A DNA stretch of 64,000 nt from Pantoea dispersa. Lineage in GTDB: Bacteria > Pseudomonadota > Gammaproteobacteria > Enterobacterales > Enterobacteriaceae. The notes below the pieces were generated by a model that ran no database searches, was not told the DNA's origin, and worked only from the letters and a program-made list of their open reading frames with translations. Below are positions 26,489 through 34,244 of this stretch, piece by piece (within the stretch, counting starts at the first letter, position 1; each line of letters opens with the position of its first letter). A program made the translations under genes and the position numbers. Location: positions 248,001-312,000 of the forward strand of contig NZ_SCKT01000001.1 of NCBI RefSeq assembly GCF_014155765.1, read 5' to 3'.

Positions 26489-27138
26489 TGCACCTCCACG
26501 CGCACCGGCGTAATCAGCCAGTTGGTCGGACTGAGCAGGCGGAACACGCCGACCACCTGCACGGTTTTGCCCGGCAGCGCGTCGCGGTCCAGTTTCTCCA
26601 GCACCGCCGCTTTCATGGCGCGGTTAATCGCCGCCCCGGCGTTCTGGTATTCGATCTGATTAGTAAAATCACCAAACTGAATTTTGCCGCTGGCATCACG
26701 CAAATCGGTGCCGGTAATCGCCGGGCCGGTTTGCAACCGCAGCTGCGTACCCGCCGGCAGACCGGCGACCTGTAACGGGAAAACACCCATCTGCCCCGGC
26801 TGCACCACGCCCTGCAGTTTGACCGGCAGCACCGGCAGCGGCGAGCCGACGCCGTATCTGGCCACCGCCTGCTGCCGATCGCTGTTCAGTGCGGCCGCCA
26901 GCGTGGCGGCATCCACCGCGCGCGCTTCAACATCCTGCTGGATGCCGGGAAAGGTTTTCTGCCCGTAGCTGTCTGCGGAGAAGCCCTGCTGACGCGCGTC
27001 GTCCGCCGAACCGATGCGCACTACTTTGGTATCCAGCGCCATGGCGGCTACCAGCGCCACGATCACCACGCCGCTGAGTGTGTAGCGCCGCCGACGTTTG
27101 CGTGCCAGCTGCTGCGTTAAGATTGAGACCTCGGACAT
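26485..27138 (-). CDS. DUF2291 family membrane-anchored protein
   Basis: A 217-residue protein with one N-terminal membrane anchor (residues 19-35 after an RKRRRR cluster) and a periplasmic domain. It matches the DUF2291 family, which recurs beside ribose-type ABC transporters in erythritol and other polyol loci; its function is unknown. It is the first gene of the transporter operon and overlaps the ATPase start by 4 bases, so it is probably needed for, or tunes, the transporter. The domain contains repeated GxxLPVLPVKL and QVVGVFRLLSP segments and no recognisable catalytic motif. Confidence 0.75.
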   Translation of the reverse strand: MSEVSILTQQLARKRRRRYTLSGVVIVALVAAMALDTKVVRIGSADDARQQGFSADSYGQKTFPGIQQDVEARAVDAATLAAALNSDRQQAVARYGVGSPLPVLPVKLQGVVQPGQMGVFPLQVAGLPAGTQLRLQTGPAITGTDLRDASGKIQFGDFTNQIEYQNAGAAINRAMKAAVLEKLDRDALPGKTVQVVGVFRLLSPTNWLITPVRVEVQ

Positions 27139-27570
27139 AACGTGACCTCTCAGGGTGAACAGCGACGATATTCATCGCCGTGCAATGTTATAAATGTGAT
27201 AACTTGTGTGATGAGAATTGTGCTGTTGTGACTAAATTGTCAACAGGTGACGCGCAATTTTTCGCACAGCGCGATCTGGATCGCTTATTTGCCCACGATC
27301 ACCCTTAATCCGTTTAAAAAGCCCTTTAATACAATCATTAAAAACCTTTCACAGTGTTTAATTACATCCACAATCCCCGCTGATTTTGTGATCGGACTCG
27401 CCATCCGGAGTGAAATTTATTCTTTTTTGAGAAAAATAATACAACAGATGTGTTATCTCCATGAGAAGTGGTGTAAGACAGTATTTAGCAAAATCATCAC
27501 AGCTAATTAACAAGGCTGCGGATAAACCAAACAGGGGTTCCCGCACCGGGAGCAGCGAACGGAGGTGTAT
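27139..27570. promoter_or_regulatory. Divergent control region of the ery-like locus
   Basis: About 430 AT-richer bases between the transporter operon and eryA. It contains GTTAT-N7-ATAAC (27187-27203), GCGATC-TG-GATCGC (27271-27284), several TGTGA half-sites that could form weak Crp sites, and a Ter-like TGTTGTGACTAAA at 27224-27236. EryD and the DeoR-type regulator are expected to act here, but I cannot assign an operator to either. No small gene is supported; an 87-codon open frame at 27247-27510 has no protein-like character. Confidence 0.5.
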
Positions 27571-29127
27571 GTGGAGAGTGGCGATATCATTCTGGGTCTG
27601 GATTCCGGCACCTCGGTGGTTAAAGCGGTGGCGTTTGATCTGGAAGGTAACCAGCTGGCGTGCGCGTCGGCGCGCAATCGCTATTACCGCAGCGCAGGCG
27701 GTGCCGCCCAGCAGTCAATGACGCAAACCTGGCAGGATGCGGTCAGTGCGATTCACAAGCTCGGCGATCGGGTGGAGAATCTGGCGGCGCGCGTGGTGGC
27801 CGTGGCGGTGACCGCCCAGGGCGATGGCAGCTGGCTGGTCGGTGCTGATAATCAGCCGGTGGATGATGCGTGGATCTGGCTGGATGCCCGCGCCGCCGCC
27901 ACGGTGGAAAAACTCAATCAGCAGCCGCTGGCCGCCGCACGCTTTCAGGCCACCGGCACCGGTCTTAACACCTGCCAGCAGGGTGCGCAGCTGGCGCACA
28001 TGGACCAGCACTATCCCGAACTGCTGGCGCGCGCCGAAGTGGCGCTGCACTGCAAGGACTGGCTCTATCTCAATCTGACTGGCGTGCGCGCCACCGACCC
28101 GTCTGAAGCCAGCTTTACCTTTGGCAACTATCGCCACCAGCGCTATGACGATACGGTGATTGACGCGCTGGGGCTTAACCACCGGCGCCACCTGCTGCCG
28201 GAGATTATCGACGGTACGCAAATCACCCATGGCCTCACCGCTGACGCCGCCCGGCAAACCGGCCTGCTGGCTGGCACGCCGGTGTGTCTCGGCTATGTCG
28301 ATATGGCGATGACCGCGCTCGGTGCCGGGGTGCACACCGGTGAAGCCAATACCGCCTGTTCGATTGTCGGCTCAACCGGCGTGCATCTGCGCAGCGTCAC
28401 CATTGACGAGGTATGGCTCAACCCGGCGCAAACCGGCTACGTGATCCCGCTGCCCTGGCCAGGTTATGTCACTCAGGTGCAAACCAACATGGCCTCCACG
28501 CTCAATCTCGACTGGCTGCTGAACGTGGCCAGCGATCTGCTGAGCAGTTTTGGTTGTGAAACCGATCATGCGCGGCTGGTGCAGCAGATCGATCGCTGGC
28601 TCAACGACGCGCAGCCGGGCACCCTGCTGTTCCATCCTTACATTTCGCTGGCCGGTGAGCGCGGACCGTTCGTCAACGCCGACGCGCGCGCCAGTTTCAC
28701 CGGCCTCAACTACCAGCACAACTTTGGCGACCTGGTGCGCGGCGTGATTGAAGGCATCGGCATGGCAGCTCGCGACTGTTATCAGGCGATGGGCGCTACG
28801 CTGCCGGGAGAAATTCGCCTTACCGGCGGTGCGGTGCGATCGCAGCCGCTCAGACAAATCCTTGCTGCCTGCATCGGCGCGCCGGTGCGCATCAGCCAGC
28901 GCGAGGAAGCCGGCGCAGCGGGTGCGGCCATGATGGCGGCGGTGGCGATTGGCGCGTATCCGGACATGGCGCAGTGCGTTGAACGCTGGGTGCGTCCGCT
29001 GCTGGACGACGCCGAAGCACCGTCGCCTGCGCTGATGCAGCGCTACCAGCAGCTGTTCCCCCAGTATCAGCAGATCCGCCGCGATCTTCCTGCCGCCTGG
29101 CAGGCATTAAACAGTTTTAAGGAGTAA
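27571..29127 (+). CDS. eryA: FGGY family erythritol kinase-like protein (EryA)
   Basis: A kinase of about 518 residues in the FGGY carbohydrate kinase family, predicted to phosphorylate erythritol to L-erythritol 4-phosphate. The ATP phosphate-1 motif is LGLDSGTSVVKAVAFDLEG near the N-terminus; the second signature region lies around GVIEGIGMAARDCY and LTGGAVRSQPLRQILA. GGAGG at 27561-27565 points to the GTG at 27571; the earlier GTG at 27565 overlaps that ribosome-binding sequence. It is 3 bases upstream of the next gene. Length and order match eryA of Brucella/rhizobial ery operons. Specificity for erythritol is inferred from the locus. Confidence 0.82.
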   Translation: MESGDIILGLDSGTSVVKAVAFDLEGNQLACASARNRYYRSAGGAAQQSMTQTWQDAVSAIHKLGDRVENLAARVVAVAVTAQGDGSWLVGADNQPVDDAWIWLDARAAATVEKLNQQPLAAARFQATGTGLNTCQQGAQLAHMDQHYPELLARAEVALHCKDWLYLNLTGVRATDPSEASFTFGNYRHQRYDDTVIDALGLNHRRHLLPEIIDGTQITHGLTADAARQTGLLAGTPVCLGYVDMAMTALGAGVHTGEANTACSIVGSTGVHLRSVTIDEVWLNPAQTGYVIPLPWPGYVTQVQTNMASTLNLDWLLNVASDLLSSFGCETDHARLVQQIDRWLNDAQPGTLLFHPYISLAGERGPFVNADARASFTGLNYQHNFGDLVRGVIEGIGMAARDCYQAMGATLPGEIRLTGGAVRSQPLRQILAACIGAPVRISQREEAGAAGAAMMAAVAIGAYPDMAQCVERWVRPLLDDAEAPSPALMQRYQQLFPQYQQIRRDLPAAWQALNSFKE

Positions 29128-29130
29128 CGC

Positions 29131-30660
29131 ATGAGTGACAACACGTTGGATCTGTTTGTGATCGGCGGTGGCATTAACGGTGCCGGTATCGCGCGCGATG
29201 CCGCCGGGCGCGGGCTGTCGGTGATGATGTGTGAAAAAGACGATCTTGCCGCAGGCACCTCCTCACGCTCCGGTAAACTGGTGCACGGCGGCCTGCGCTA
29301 TCTGGAGTACTACGAATTCCGCCTGGTGCGCGAGGCGCTGATTGAACGCGAGGTGCTGCTGAACGCGGCGCCGCACATTATCTGGCCGATGCGCTTTGTG
29401 CTGCCGCACAGCCCGTCCGATCGCCCGGCGTGGCTGGTGCGGCTGGGCCTGTTTCTGTATGACCACCTTGGCGGACGCAAAAAACTGCCGGGCACGCGCG
29501 TGCTCGATCTGACGCGCGATCCTGAAGGCGCACCGCTGCTGGACAGCTACCAGAAAGGCTTTGAGTATTCCGATTGCTGGGTGGACGATGCCCGGCTGGT
29601 GACGCTCAATGCGCTGGATGCCGCCGAGCGCGGCGCCACCATTCTGCCGCGCACCCGCTGCGTGTCAGCGCAGCGTCTGCCGGGCAAATGGCAGATTACC
29701 CTGCAGGATCAGGCCAGCGGCGCGCAGCGCACGGTGTTCGCCCGCGCGCTGGTGAATGCCGCCGGGCCGTGGGTGCTGGATATCGTCAATCAGGTTAGCC
29801 ACACGCAAAGCCAGCGCAGCGTGCGGCTGGTGAAAGGCTCGCACCTCATCGTGCCGAAATTCTGGGAGGGCCAGCAGGCCTATCTGGTGCAAAACACCGA
29901 CAAGCGGGTGATTTTTATCAATCCTTATGAGGGTGATAAAGCGTTAATCGGCACCACCGACATTCCCTGGCAGGGCAAAGCGGAAGATGTCAGTGCGGAT
30001 GATAGTGAGCAGCAGTACCTGATCGACGTGGTGAATCGCTACTTCAAGGTTAAGCTGCGCGCCAGCGATGTGATTACCCGCTTCTCCGGCGTACGGCCGC
30101 TGTTTGACGACGGTAAAGGCAATCCCTCGGCGGTGACGCGGGATTATGTGTTCGACCTCGATAATCAACAGGATGCCCCGCTGCTGCACGTGTTCGGCGG
30201 CAAAATTACCACGTTCCGCAAGCTGGCCGAGCATGCGCTGCAACAGCTGGCGCCGTTTTTCCCCAACATGGGCGCGGACTGGACGCGCAGCGCCACGCTG
30301 CCGGGCGGCGAGATCGCCCATGCCGATTTTGACAGCTTCCTGGAGGAGATCAAAACGCGCTGGCCGTGGCTGCCGCAGCCGCTGCGCAAGCACTATGCGC
30401 GACTGTACGGTGCGCGTATGAGCACGCTGCTGGGCACCGCCGGTTCGCTGAGCGATCTCGGTGAGCATTTTGGCGGCCAGCTGTACGAGGCCGAGGTGCG
30501 TTATCTGGTGCAGTACGAATGGGCGCAGCAGCCGGAAGACATTCTCTGGCGTCGCACCAAACATCAGCTGCACCTGAGCGCTGCACAGCGCACCGCGTTC
30601 AGCCAGTGGTTCGAACAGACTTTCCACCCTGCCGCGCCGCTGCGCGCCCACGCTGGCTGA
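29131..30660 (+). CDS. eryB: FAD-dependent erythritol-phosphate dehydrogenase-like protein (EryB)
   Basis: A 509-residue flavoprotein of the aerobic glycerol-3-phosphate dehydrogenase (GlpD) family. The FAD-binding loop is LFVIGGGINGAGIARDAAGR at residues 8-27, followed by SSRSGKLVHGGLRYLEYYEF, the family substrate/FAD signature, and a C-terminal helical domain. In ery loci this enzyme oxidises L-erythritol 4-phosphate to the 3-tetrulose 4-phosphate and passes electrons to quinone at the membrane. AAGGAG precedes the ATG; the kinase gene ends 3 bases upstream. A second GlpD-like gene lies at 37502, so the two should not be confused when annotating glpD. Confidence 0.82.
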   Translation: MSDNTLDLFVIGGGINGAGIARDAAGRGLSVMMCEKDDLAAGTSSRSGKLVHGGLRYLEYYEFRLVREALIEREVLLNAAPHIIWPMRFVLPHSPSDRPAWLVRLGLFLYDHLGGRKKLPGTRVLDLTRDPEGAPLLDSYQKGFEYSDCWVDDARLVTLNALDAAERGATILPRTRCVSAQRLPGKWQITLQDQASGAQRTVFARALVNAAGPWVLDIVNQVSHTQSQRSVRLVKGSHLIVPKFWEGQQAYLVQNTDKRVIFINPYEGDKALIGTTDIPWQGKAEDVSADDSEQQYLIDVVNRYFKVKLRASDVITRFSGVRPLFDDGKGNPSAVTRDYVFDLDNQQDAPLLHVFGGKITTFRKLAEHALQQLAPFFPNMGADWTRSATLPGGEIAHADFDSFLEEIKTRWPWLPQPLRKHYARLYGARMSTLLGTAGSLSDLGEHFGGQLYEAEVRYLVQYEWAQQPEDILWRRTKHQLHLSAAQRTAFSQWFEQTFHPAAPLRAHAG

Positions 30661-30670
30661 GAGGTGCCGC

Positions 30671-31606
30671 ATGCCATTAACGCTTTCGCTGAATACCAAT
30701 CCGCTGGTGAACCGCTTCGCCGATCCCGGCGATTTAATTCACACCGTGGCGCAGCAGATCCGCATCCGCGATCTGCAGCTGACGCATGAGTTTATCAATC
30801 CCGGCTGGCCTGCTGCAACGCTCACCCACATGACGCGCCGCATGCAGCAGGCGCTGCGTGCCACCGGCGTGCGCGTCACCTCCGGCATGACCGGCCCGTA
30901 TGGCCGCCTCAACCATTTTGGTCATCCGGATGCGGCGGTACGTCGCTACTACATTGACTGGTTCAAAACCTTTGCCGACATCACCGCGGAACTGGGCGGC
31001 GTCGCGGTGGGCTCGCAGTTTGCCATCTTCACCCAGCGGGATTTTAACGATGCAGCGCGGCGTGAAGCGCTGATTGCCATCGCCATTGACTGCTGGGCGG
31101 AAGTGGCGGAACACGCCAAAGCGGCCGGTCTGCGTTACCTGTTCTGGGAACCGATGAGCGTCGGACGCGAATTTGGCGAAACCATTCCCGCCTGTATGGC
31201 GCTGCAACAGCGGCTGAGCGCGGCACAGTTTGCCCTGCCGATGTGGATGATGGCGGATATCGATCATGGCGATGTCACCTCTGACGATCCGCGTGACTAC
31301 GATCCTTACGCGTGGGCTGAAGCGGCGCCGCGCTTTTCGCCCATCATCCATATAAAGCAGAGCATGATGGATAAAGGCGGGCACAGGCCCTTTACATTGC
31401 AGTACAATGCCGGCGGTCGCATTCAGCCGCTGCCGCTGCTTGAGGCGCTGGCGCGCGGCGGCGCGCAGGATAACGAGATTTGCCTCGAGCTAAGCTTCAA
31501 AGAGCGCGAACCCACTGACAGCAATGTGGTGGCGGAGATTGCCGAAAGCGTGGCGTTCTGGGCCGACCATATTGATACCGGGGTGCAGGATTTGCATCTC
31601 GCGTGA
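30671..31606 (+). CDS. eryC: Sugar phosphate isomerase/racemase-like protein (EryC)
   Basis: A 311-residue protein of the xylose-isomerase-like TIM barrel group, corresponding to EryC of erythritol operons, where it converts L-3-tetrulose 4-phosphate to the D form (D-erythrulose 4-phosphate). Conserved acid and histidine positions expected for metal binding are visible in FINPGWP, LFWEPMSVGREFGE, MADIDHGD and ICLELSFKEREP. It begins 10 bases after eryB with GAGAGG upstream. Its presence is the best argument that the locus handles a tetritol rather than glycerol. Confidence 0.8.
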   Translation: MPLTLSLNTNPLVNRFADPGDLIHTVAQQIRIRDLQLTHEFINPGWPAATLTHMTRRMQQALRATGVRVTSGMTGPYGRLNHFGHPDAAVRRYYIDWFKTFADITAELGGVAVGSQFAIFTQRDFNDAARREALIAIAIDCWAEVAEHAKAAGLRYLFWEPMSVGREFGETIPACMALQQRLSAAQFALPMWMMADIDHGDVTSDDPRDYDPYAWAEAAPRFSPIIHIKQSMMDKGGHRPFTLQYNAGGRIQPLPLLEALARGGAQDNEICLELSFKEREPTDSNVVAEIAESVAFWADHIDTGVQDLHLA

Positions 31607-31668
31607 GCATGCCGTGCTGAGGGCTTTCGTCAGCCCGCAGCACCCCTCAACCAGACAGGGACAACCCG

Positions 31669-32625
31669 ATGAAATCCGCACCGACTTCCGCTGAACGCGA
31701 TGACTCTCTGGCCCTGAGGGCGGCCTGGCTGCACTATGTCGGCGGCCTGACGCAGGCTGAAGTAGCCAAACGGCTCGGCCTGCCGTCGGTGAAAACCCAT
31801 CGGCTGATTGCGCGCATGGTGGCCGAAGGCGCGGTGAAAGTCACCATCGACGGCGCGATTGTCGCCTGCGTGACGCTGGAAGAGCAGTTGCGCAGCCGCT
31901 ACGGCCTGAACTTTTGTCAGGTGGCACCCGATCTCGGTGAAGAAGGCCTGCCGGTGCGCGCGCTGGGCATGGCCGGTGCCGACTATTTGCGTAATCTGCT
32001 GGCCTCCACGCCGGCGATCACGCTGGGTCTCGGCCACGGCCGGACGCTGTCGGCAGCAATTCACCAGCTGGCACGCATCGACGCGCCGCACCTGCGCTTT
32101 GTCTCCCTGCTCGGCTGTCTGACGCGCAACTACGCGCTCAATCCGCATGACGTGATGCATCGCATCGCCGAAAAAACCGGTGCGCAGGCCTACATGATGC
32201 CGGTACCGTTTTTTGCCAACACCGAAGAGGATCGCGATGTGCTGCTGGCGCAGCGTGGCGTCAGCGAAGTGTTCAGCATGGCCGCGCACAGTGAAGTGAA
32301 GTTGGTGGGCATTGGCACCGTGGAACCGGCCGCCCAGCTGGTGGAAGCCGGGATGATCGATGCAGCCGAGATCCGCGCCCTGTCGGAAGCCGGCGCGGTG
32401 GGCGAACTGCTGGGGCACTTTTTTGCCGCCGACGGGCAGATGATTCACAATTCGCTGACGGCACGCACGCTGTCGGTGCCGCTGGATCTGGCGCAGCGCG
32501 CAGAGATCGTGGCGCTGACCGGCGGACCGAGTAAAGTGGCGGCGATCCGCGCGGTGCTGGCCAGCGGACTCGTCACCGGTTTGATCACCGACGAGCTGAC
32601 GGCGCAGGCGCTGCTATCTTATTGA
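31669..32625 (+). CDS. eryD: SorC/DeoR-type sugar-binding regulator (EryD)
   Basis: A 318-residue SorC family regulator. The N-terminal helix-turn-helix (LTQAEVAKRLGLPSVKTHRLI, about residues 27-47) is followed by the sugar-phosphate-binding domain with GLGHGRTLSAAI and the C-terminal ALTGGPSKVAAIRAVL. In Brucella EryD represses the ery operon and is relieved by erythritol. It is the fourth gene of the eryABCD operon, 62 bases after eryC. It probably controls both divergent transcripts together with the DeoR-type protein at 21858. Confidence 0.85.
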   Translation: MKSAPTSAERDDSLALRAAWLHYVGGLTQAEVAKRLGLPSVKTHRLIARMVAEGAVKVTIDGAIVACVTLEEQLRSRYGLNFCQVAPDLGEEGLPVRALGMAGADYLRNLLASTPAITLGLGHGRTLSAAIHQLARIDAPHLRFVSLLGCLTRNYALNPHDVMHRIAEKTGAQAYMMPVPFFANTEEDRDVLLAQRGVSEVFSMAAHSEVKLVGIGTVEPAAQLVEAGMIDAAEIRALSEAGAVGELLGHFFAADGQMIHNSLTARTLSVPLDLAQRAEIVALTGGPSKVAAIRAVLASGLVTGLITDELTAQALLSY

Positions 32626-32656
32626 ATCGTCAGCTCACTCAACCTTATTAAGCGGT

Positions 32657-33352
32657 TTAGCGCTTGCGCGCCGTCCAGCCATGTATCAGCAGCGACTGAA
32701 AGAAGCGCTGCGGCGGCGTGAACCCGGCCTGCGCCATCAGCGCTTCGGTCTGGGCAGCAGGCAGTAACAGCAGCCGCTGCGTCAGCATCTGCTTCATCTC
32801 ATCCAGATTTTGCGCCCTGCCGCTGGCGCTCTCATGCATGGTTTTCCAGAACAGCAGTTGTTCATCAAAGCCGGTATCCTGCACATCGCCGACAATTTCT
32901 GCCGTCACTAAGCGTCCGCCCGGTTTGAGCTGCTGCTGCATCTGCTGATAAATACCCGCCCGCTGCGGATGCTGGATAAAATGCGTCACCAGCAGGCATA
33001 GCACCACATCGTAATTGGCGGTAACCGGCACGTCGTTAAGGTAGCCCTGATGCAGCTGGCAGCGCGCCCGTATCCCGGCGGCGGTGAGTTTTTCTGTGCA
33101 GACCGCCAGCATGTCCGGTGAAGGATCGACACCGGTAAACTGCCATTCCGGGTGCTGCTGCGCCAGCCGGATAATTTCGCTGCCGGTCCCGACGCCCACA
33201 CACAGCACCCGCGCCTGCGGCGGCGCGTTGTCCAGCACCAGTGAAATCAGCAGATGCAGATTATCGGCGATTGGCTGATGTTTGCCGTTATACGCGTCGT
33301 ACTGCCGCGCAAACTCTTCGTTGAAGATATCGTTGGTATTTTGCGTCATCAT
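32657..33352 (-). CDS. Class I SAM-dependent methyltransferase
   Basis: A 231-residue Rossmann-fold methyltransferase. Motif I VLCVGVGTGSEIIRLA (about residues 45-60) and the acidic motif FTGVDPSPDML bind S-adenosylmethionine, and LVTHFIQHP and LKPGGRLVTAEIVGD are the later motifs. The acceptor is not predictable. Its gene ends 32 bases from convergent eryD but shows no functional link to it. An ATG one codon downstream (33349) is slightly better spaced from GGGA. An 8-bp inverted repeat lies just upstream of the start. Confidence 0.8.
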   Translation of the reverse strand: MMTQNTNDIFNEEFARQYDAYNGKHQPIADNLHLLISLVLDNAPPQARVLCVGVGTGSEIIRLAQQHPEWQFTGVDPSPDMLAVCTEKLTAAGIRARCQLHQGYLNDVPVTANYDVVLCLLVTHFIQHPQRAGIYQQMQQQLKPGGRLVTAEIVGDVQDTGFDEQLLFWKTMHESASGRAQNLDEMKQMLTQRLLLLPAAQTEALMAQAGFTPPQRFFQSLLIHGWTARKR

Positions 33353-33370
33353 TGTCCCGATCGGTTGTCA

Positions 33371-33395
33371 TCATGTAACTTTATTTATTACATGA
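33371..33395. promoter_or_regulatory. Inverted repeat upstream of methyltransferase gene
   Basis: TCATGTAA (33371-33378) and TTACATGA (33388-33395) form a perfect 8-bp inverted repeat around 9 AT-rich bases, 19 bases upstream of the methyltransferase start. Likely an operator in the promoter; the binding protein is unknown. Confidence 0.45.
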
Positions 33396-33462
33396 ATAGT
33401 GCGTCGATGCAATCAATGGCTGATAACGCTAAGCCTGAGGGAGAGATTGAACGCAATAAAGG

Positions 33463-34203
33463 TTAAACCAGACTGAGCTGCAGCGACTGCGCACGCAGCT
33501 GCTGCTGCCAGCCTGCGGCGAGTTCCGCGTCGGTGATCACCTGCTTAAACGGCTGTAGCGGCGCCAGCGCATAGGGATGAATCTGACCAAATTTGGAGGA
33601 GTCGGTGAGCGCGACGGTGTGGGTGGGCTTTTCCATGATGGCGTTCACCACATCGCAGCGCAGCATGTCGCGGCTGGTGAAACCGGTCGCCTCATCCCAG
33701 CCGTCAATGCCAATAAACGCCTTATGGAAGTTGAGGTGCTGAATGCACAGCCGCGTTAACGGCCCGACCACTGACTCACTGCTTTTCTGAAACAGCCCAC
33801 CGAGGATAATCACATCGCCGCCCTGCTCACGCAGCAGTCCGGCGATGTAATGGCTGACAGTGATGATGGTGATATCCTGCCGATGGCTGAGCTCTCGCGC
33901 CAGCAGCGCATTGGTGCTGCCACCTTCAATAAACACCGTTTCGCCGGGGTTAACCAGCCCGGCGGCGTACTCCGCCAGGCGTTTTTTCACCGCAAAGCGG
34001 GTTTGCATGCGCGCGCCTACGTCATCACTTTCCGGCGCCACGGCGGAACCGTGCACGCGGCGCAGAAAGCCGCCCTTCTCCAGCAGGTTCAAATCCTGGC
34101 GCACCGTCACCTCCGAAACGCCGGTGGTTTGCGCCAGTTCATTGACGCTGACGCTGCCGCGCTCGCTGACCAGTTGAATAATGTGCTGATGACGTGCGTT
34201 CAT
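33463..34203 (-). CDS. DeoR family transcriptional regulator (second polyol cluster)
   Basis: A 246-residue DeoR/GlpR-type repressor. It begins with the standard MNARHQHIIQLVSERGSVSVNELA helix-turn-helix region and has the sensor-domain motifs EGGSTNALLAREL and the terminal TDSSKFG. The frame is open for 15 more codons upstream, but AGG six bases before the ATG at 34203 and the family N-terminus favour this start. It follows the DUF1479 gene by 41 bases in the same direction. Regulators of this type answer to a phosphorylated sugar, which points to the divergent dehydrogenase-aldolase-kinase operon at 37502-41625 as its other target (inference). Confidence 0.85.
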   Translation of the reverse strand: MNARHQHIIQLVSERGSVSVNELAQTTGVSEVTVRQDLNLLEKGGFLRRVHGSAVAPESDDVGARMQTRFAVKKRLAEYAAGLVNPGETVFIEGGSTNALLARELSHRQDITIITVSHYIAGLLREQGGDVIILGGLFQKSSESVVGPLTRLCIQHLNFHKAFIGIDGWDEATGFTSRDMLRCDVVNAIMEKPTHTVALTDSSKFGQIHPYALAPLQPFKQVITDAELAAGWQQQLRAQSLQLSLV

Positions 34204-34244
34204 AGAGCCTGCTGTTAAAAAGTTTTTGCCCAGCTTAGCAGAAA

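Noticed and set aside
27247-27510. 87-codon open frame in the ery divergent region
   Set aside because: AT-rich low-complexity translation, no translation signal, and it covers the expected regulatory DNA.
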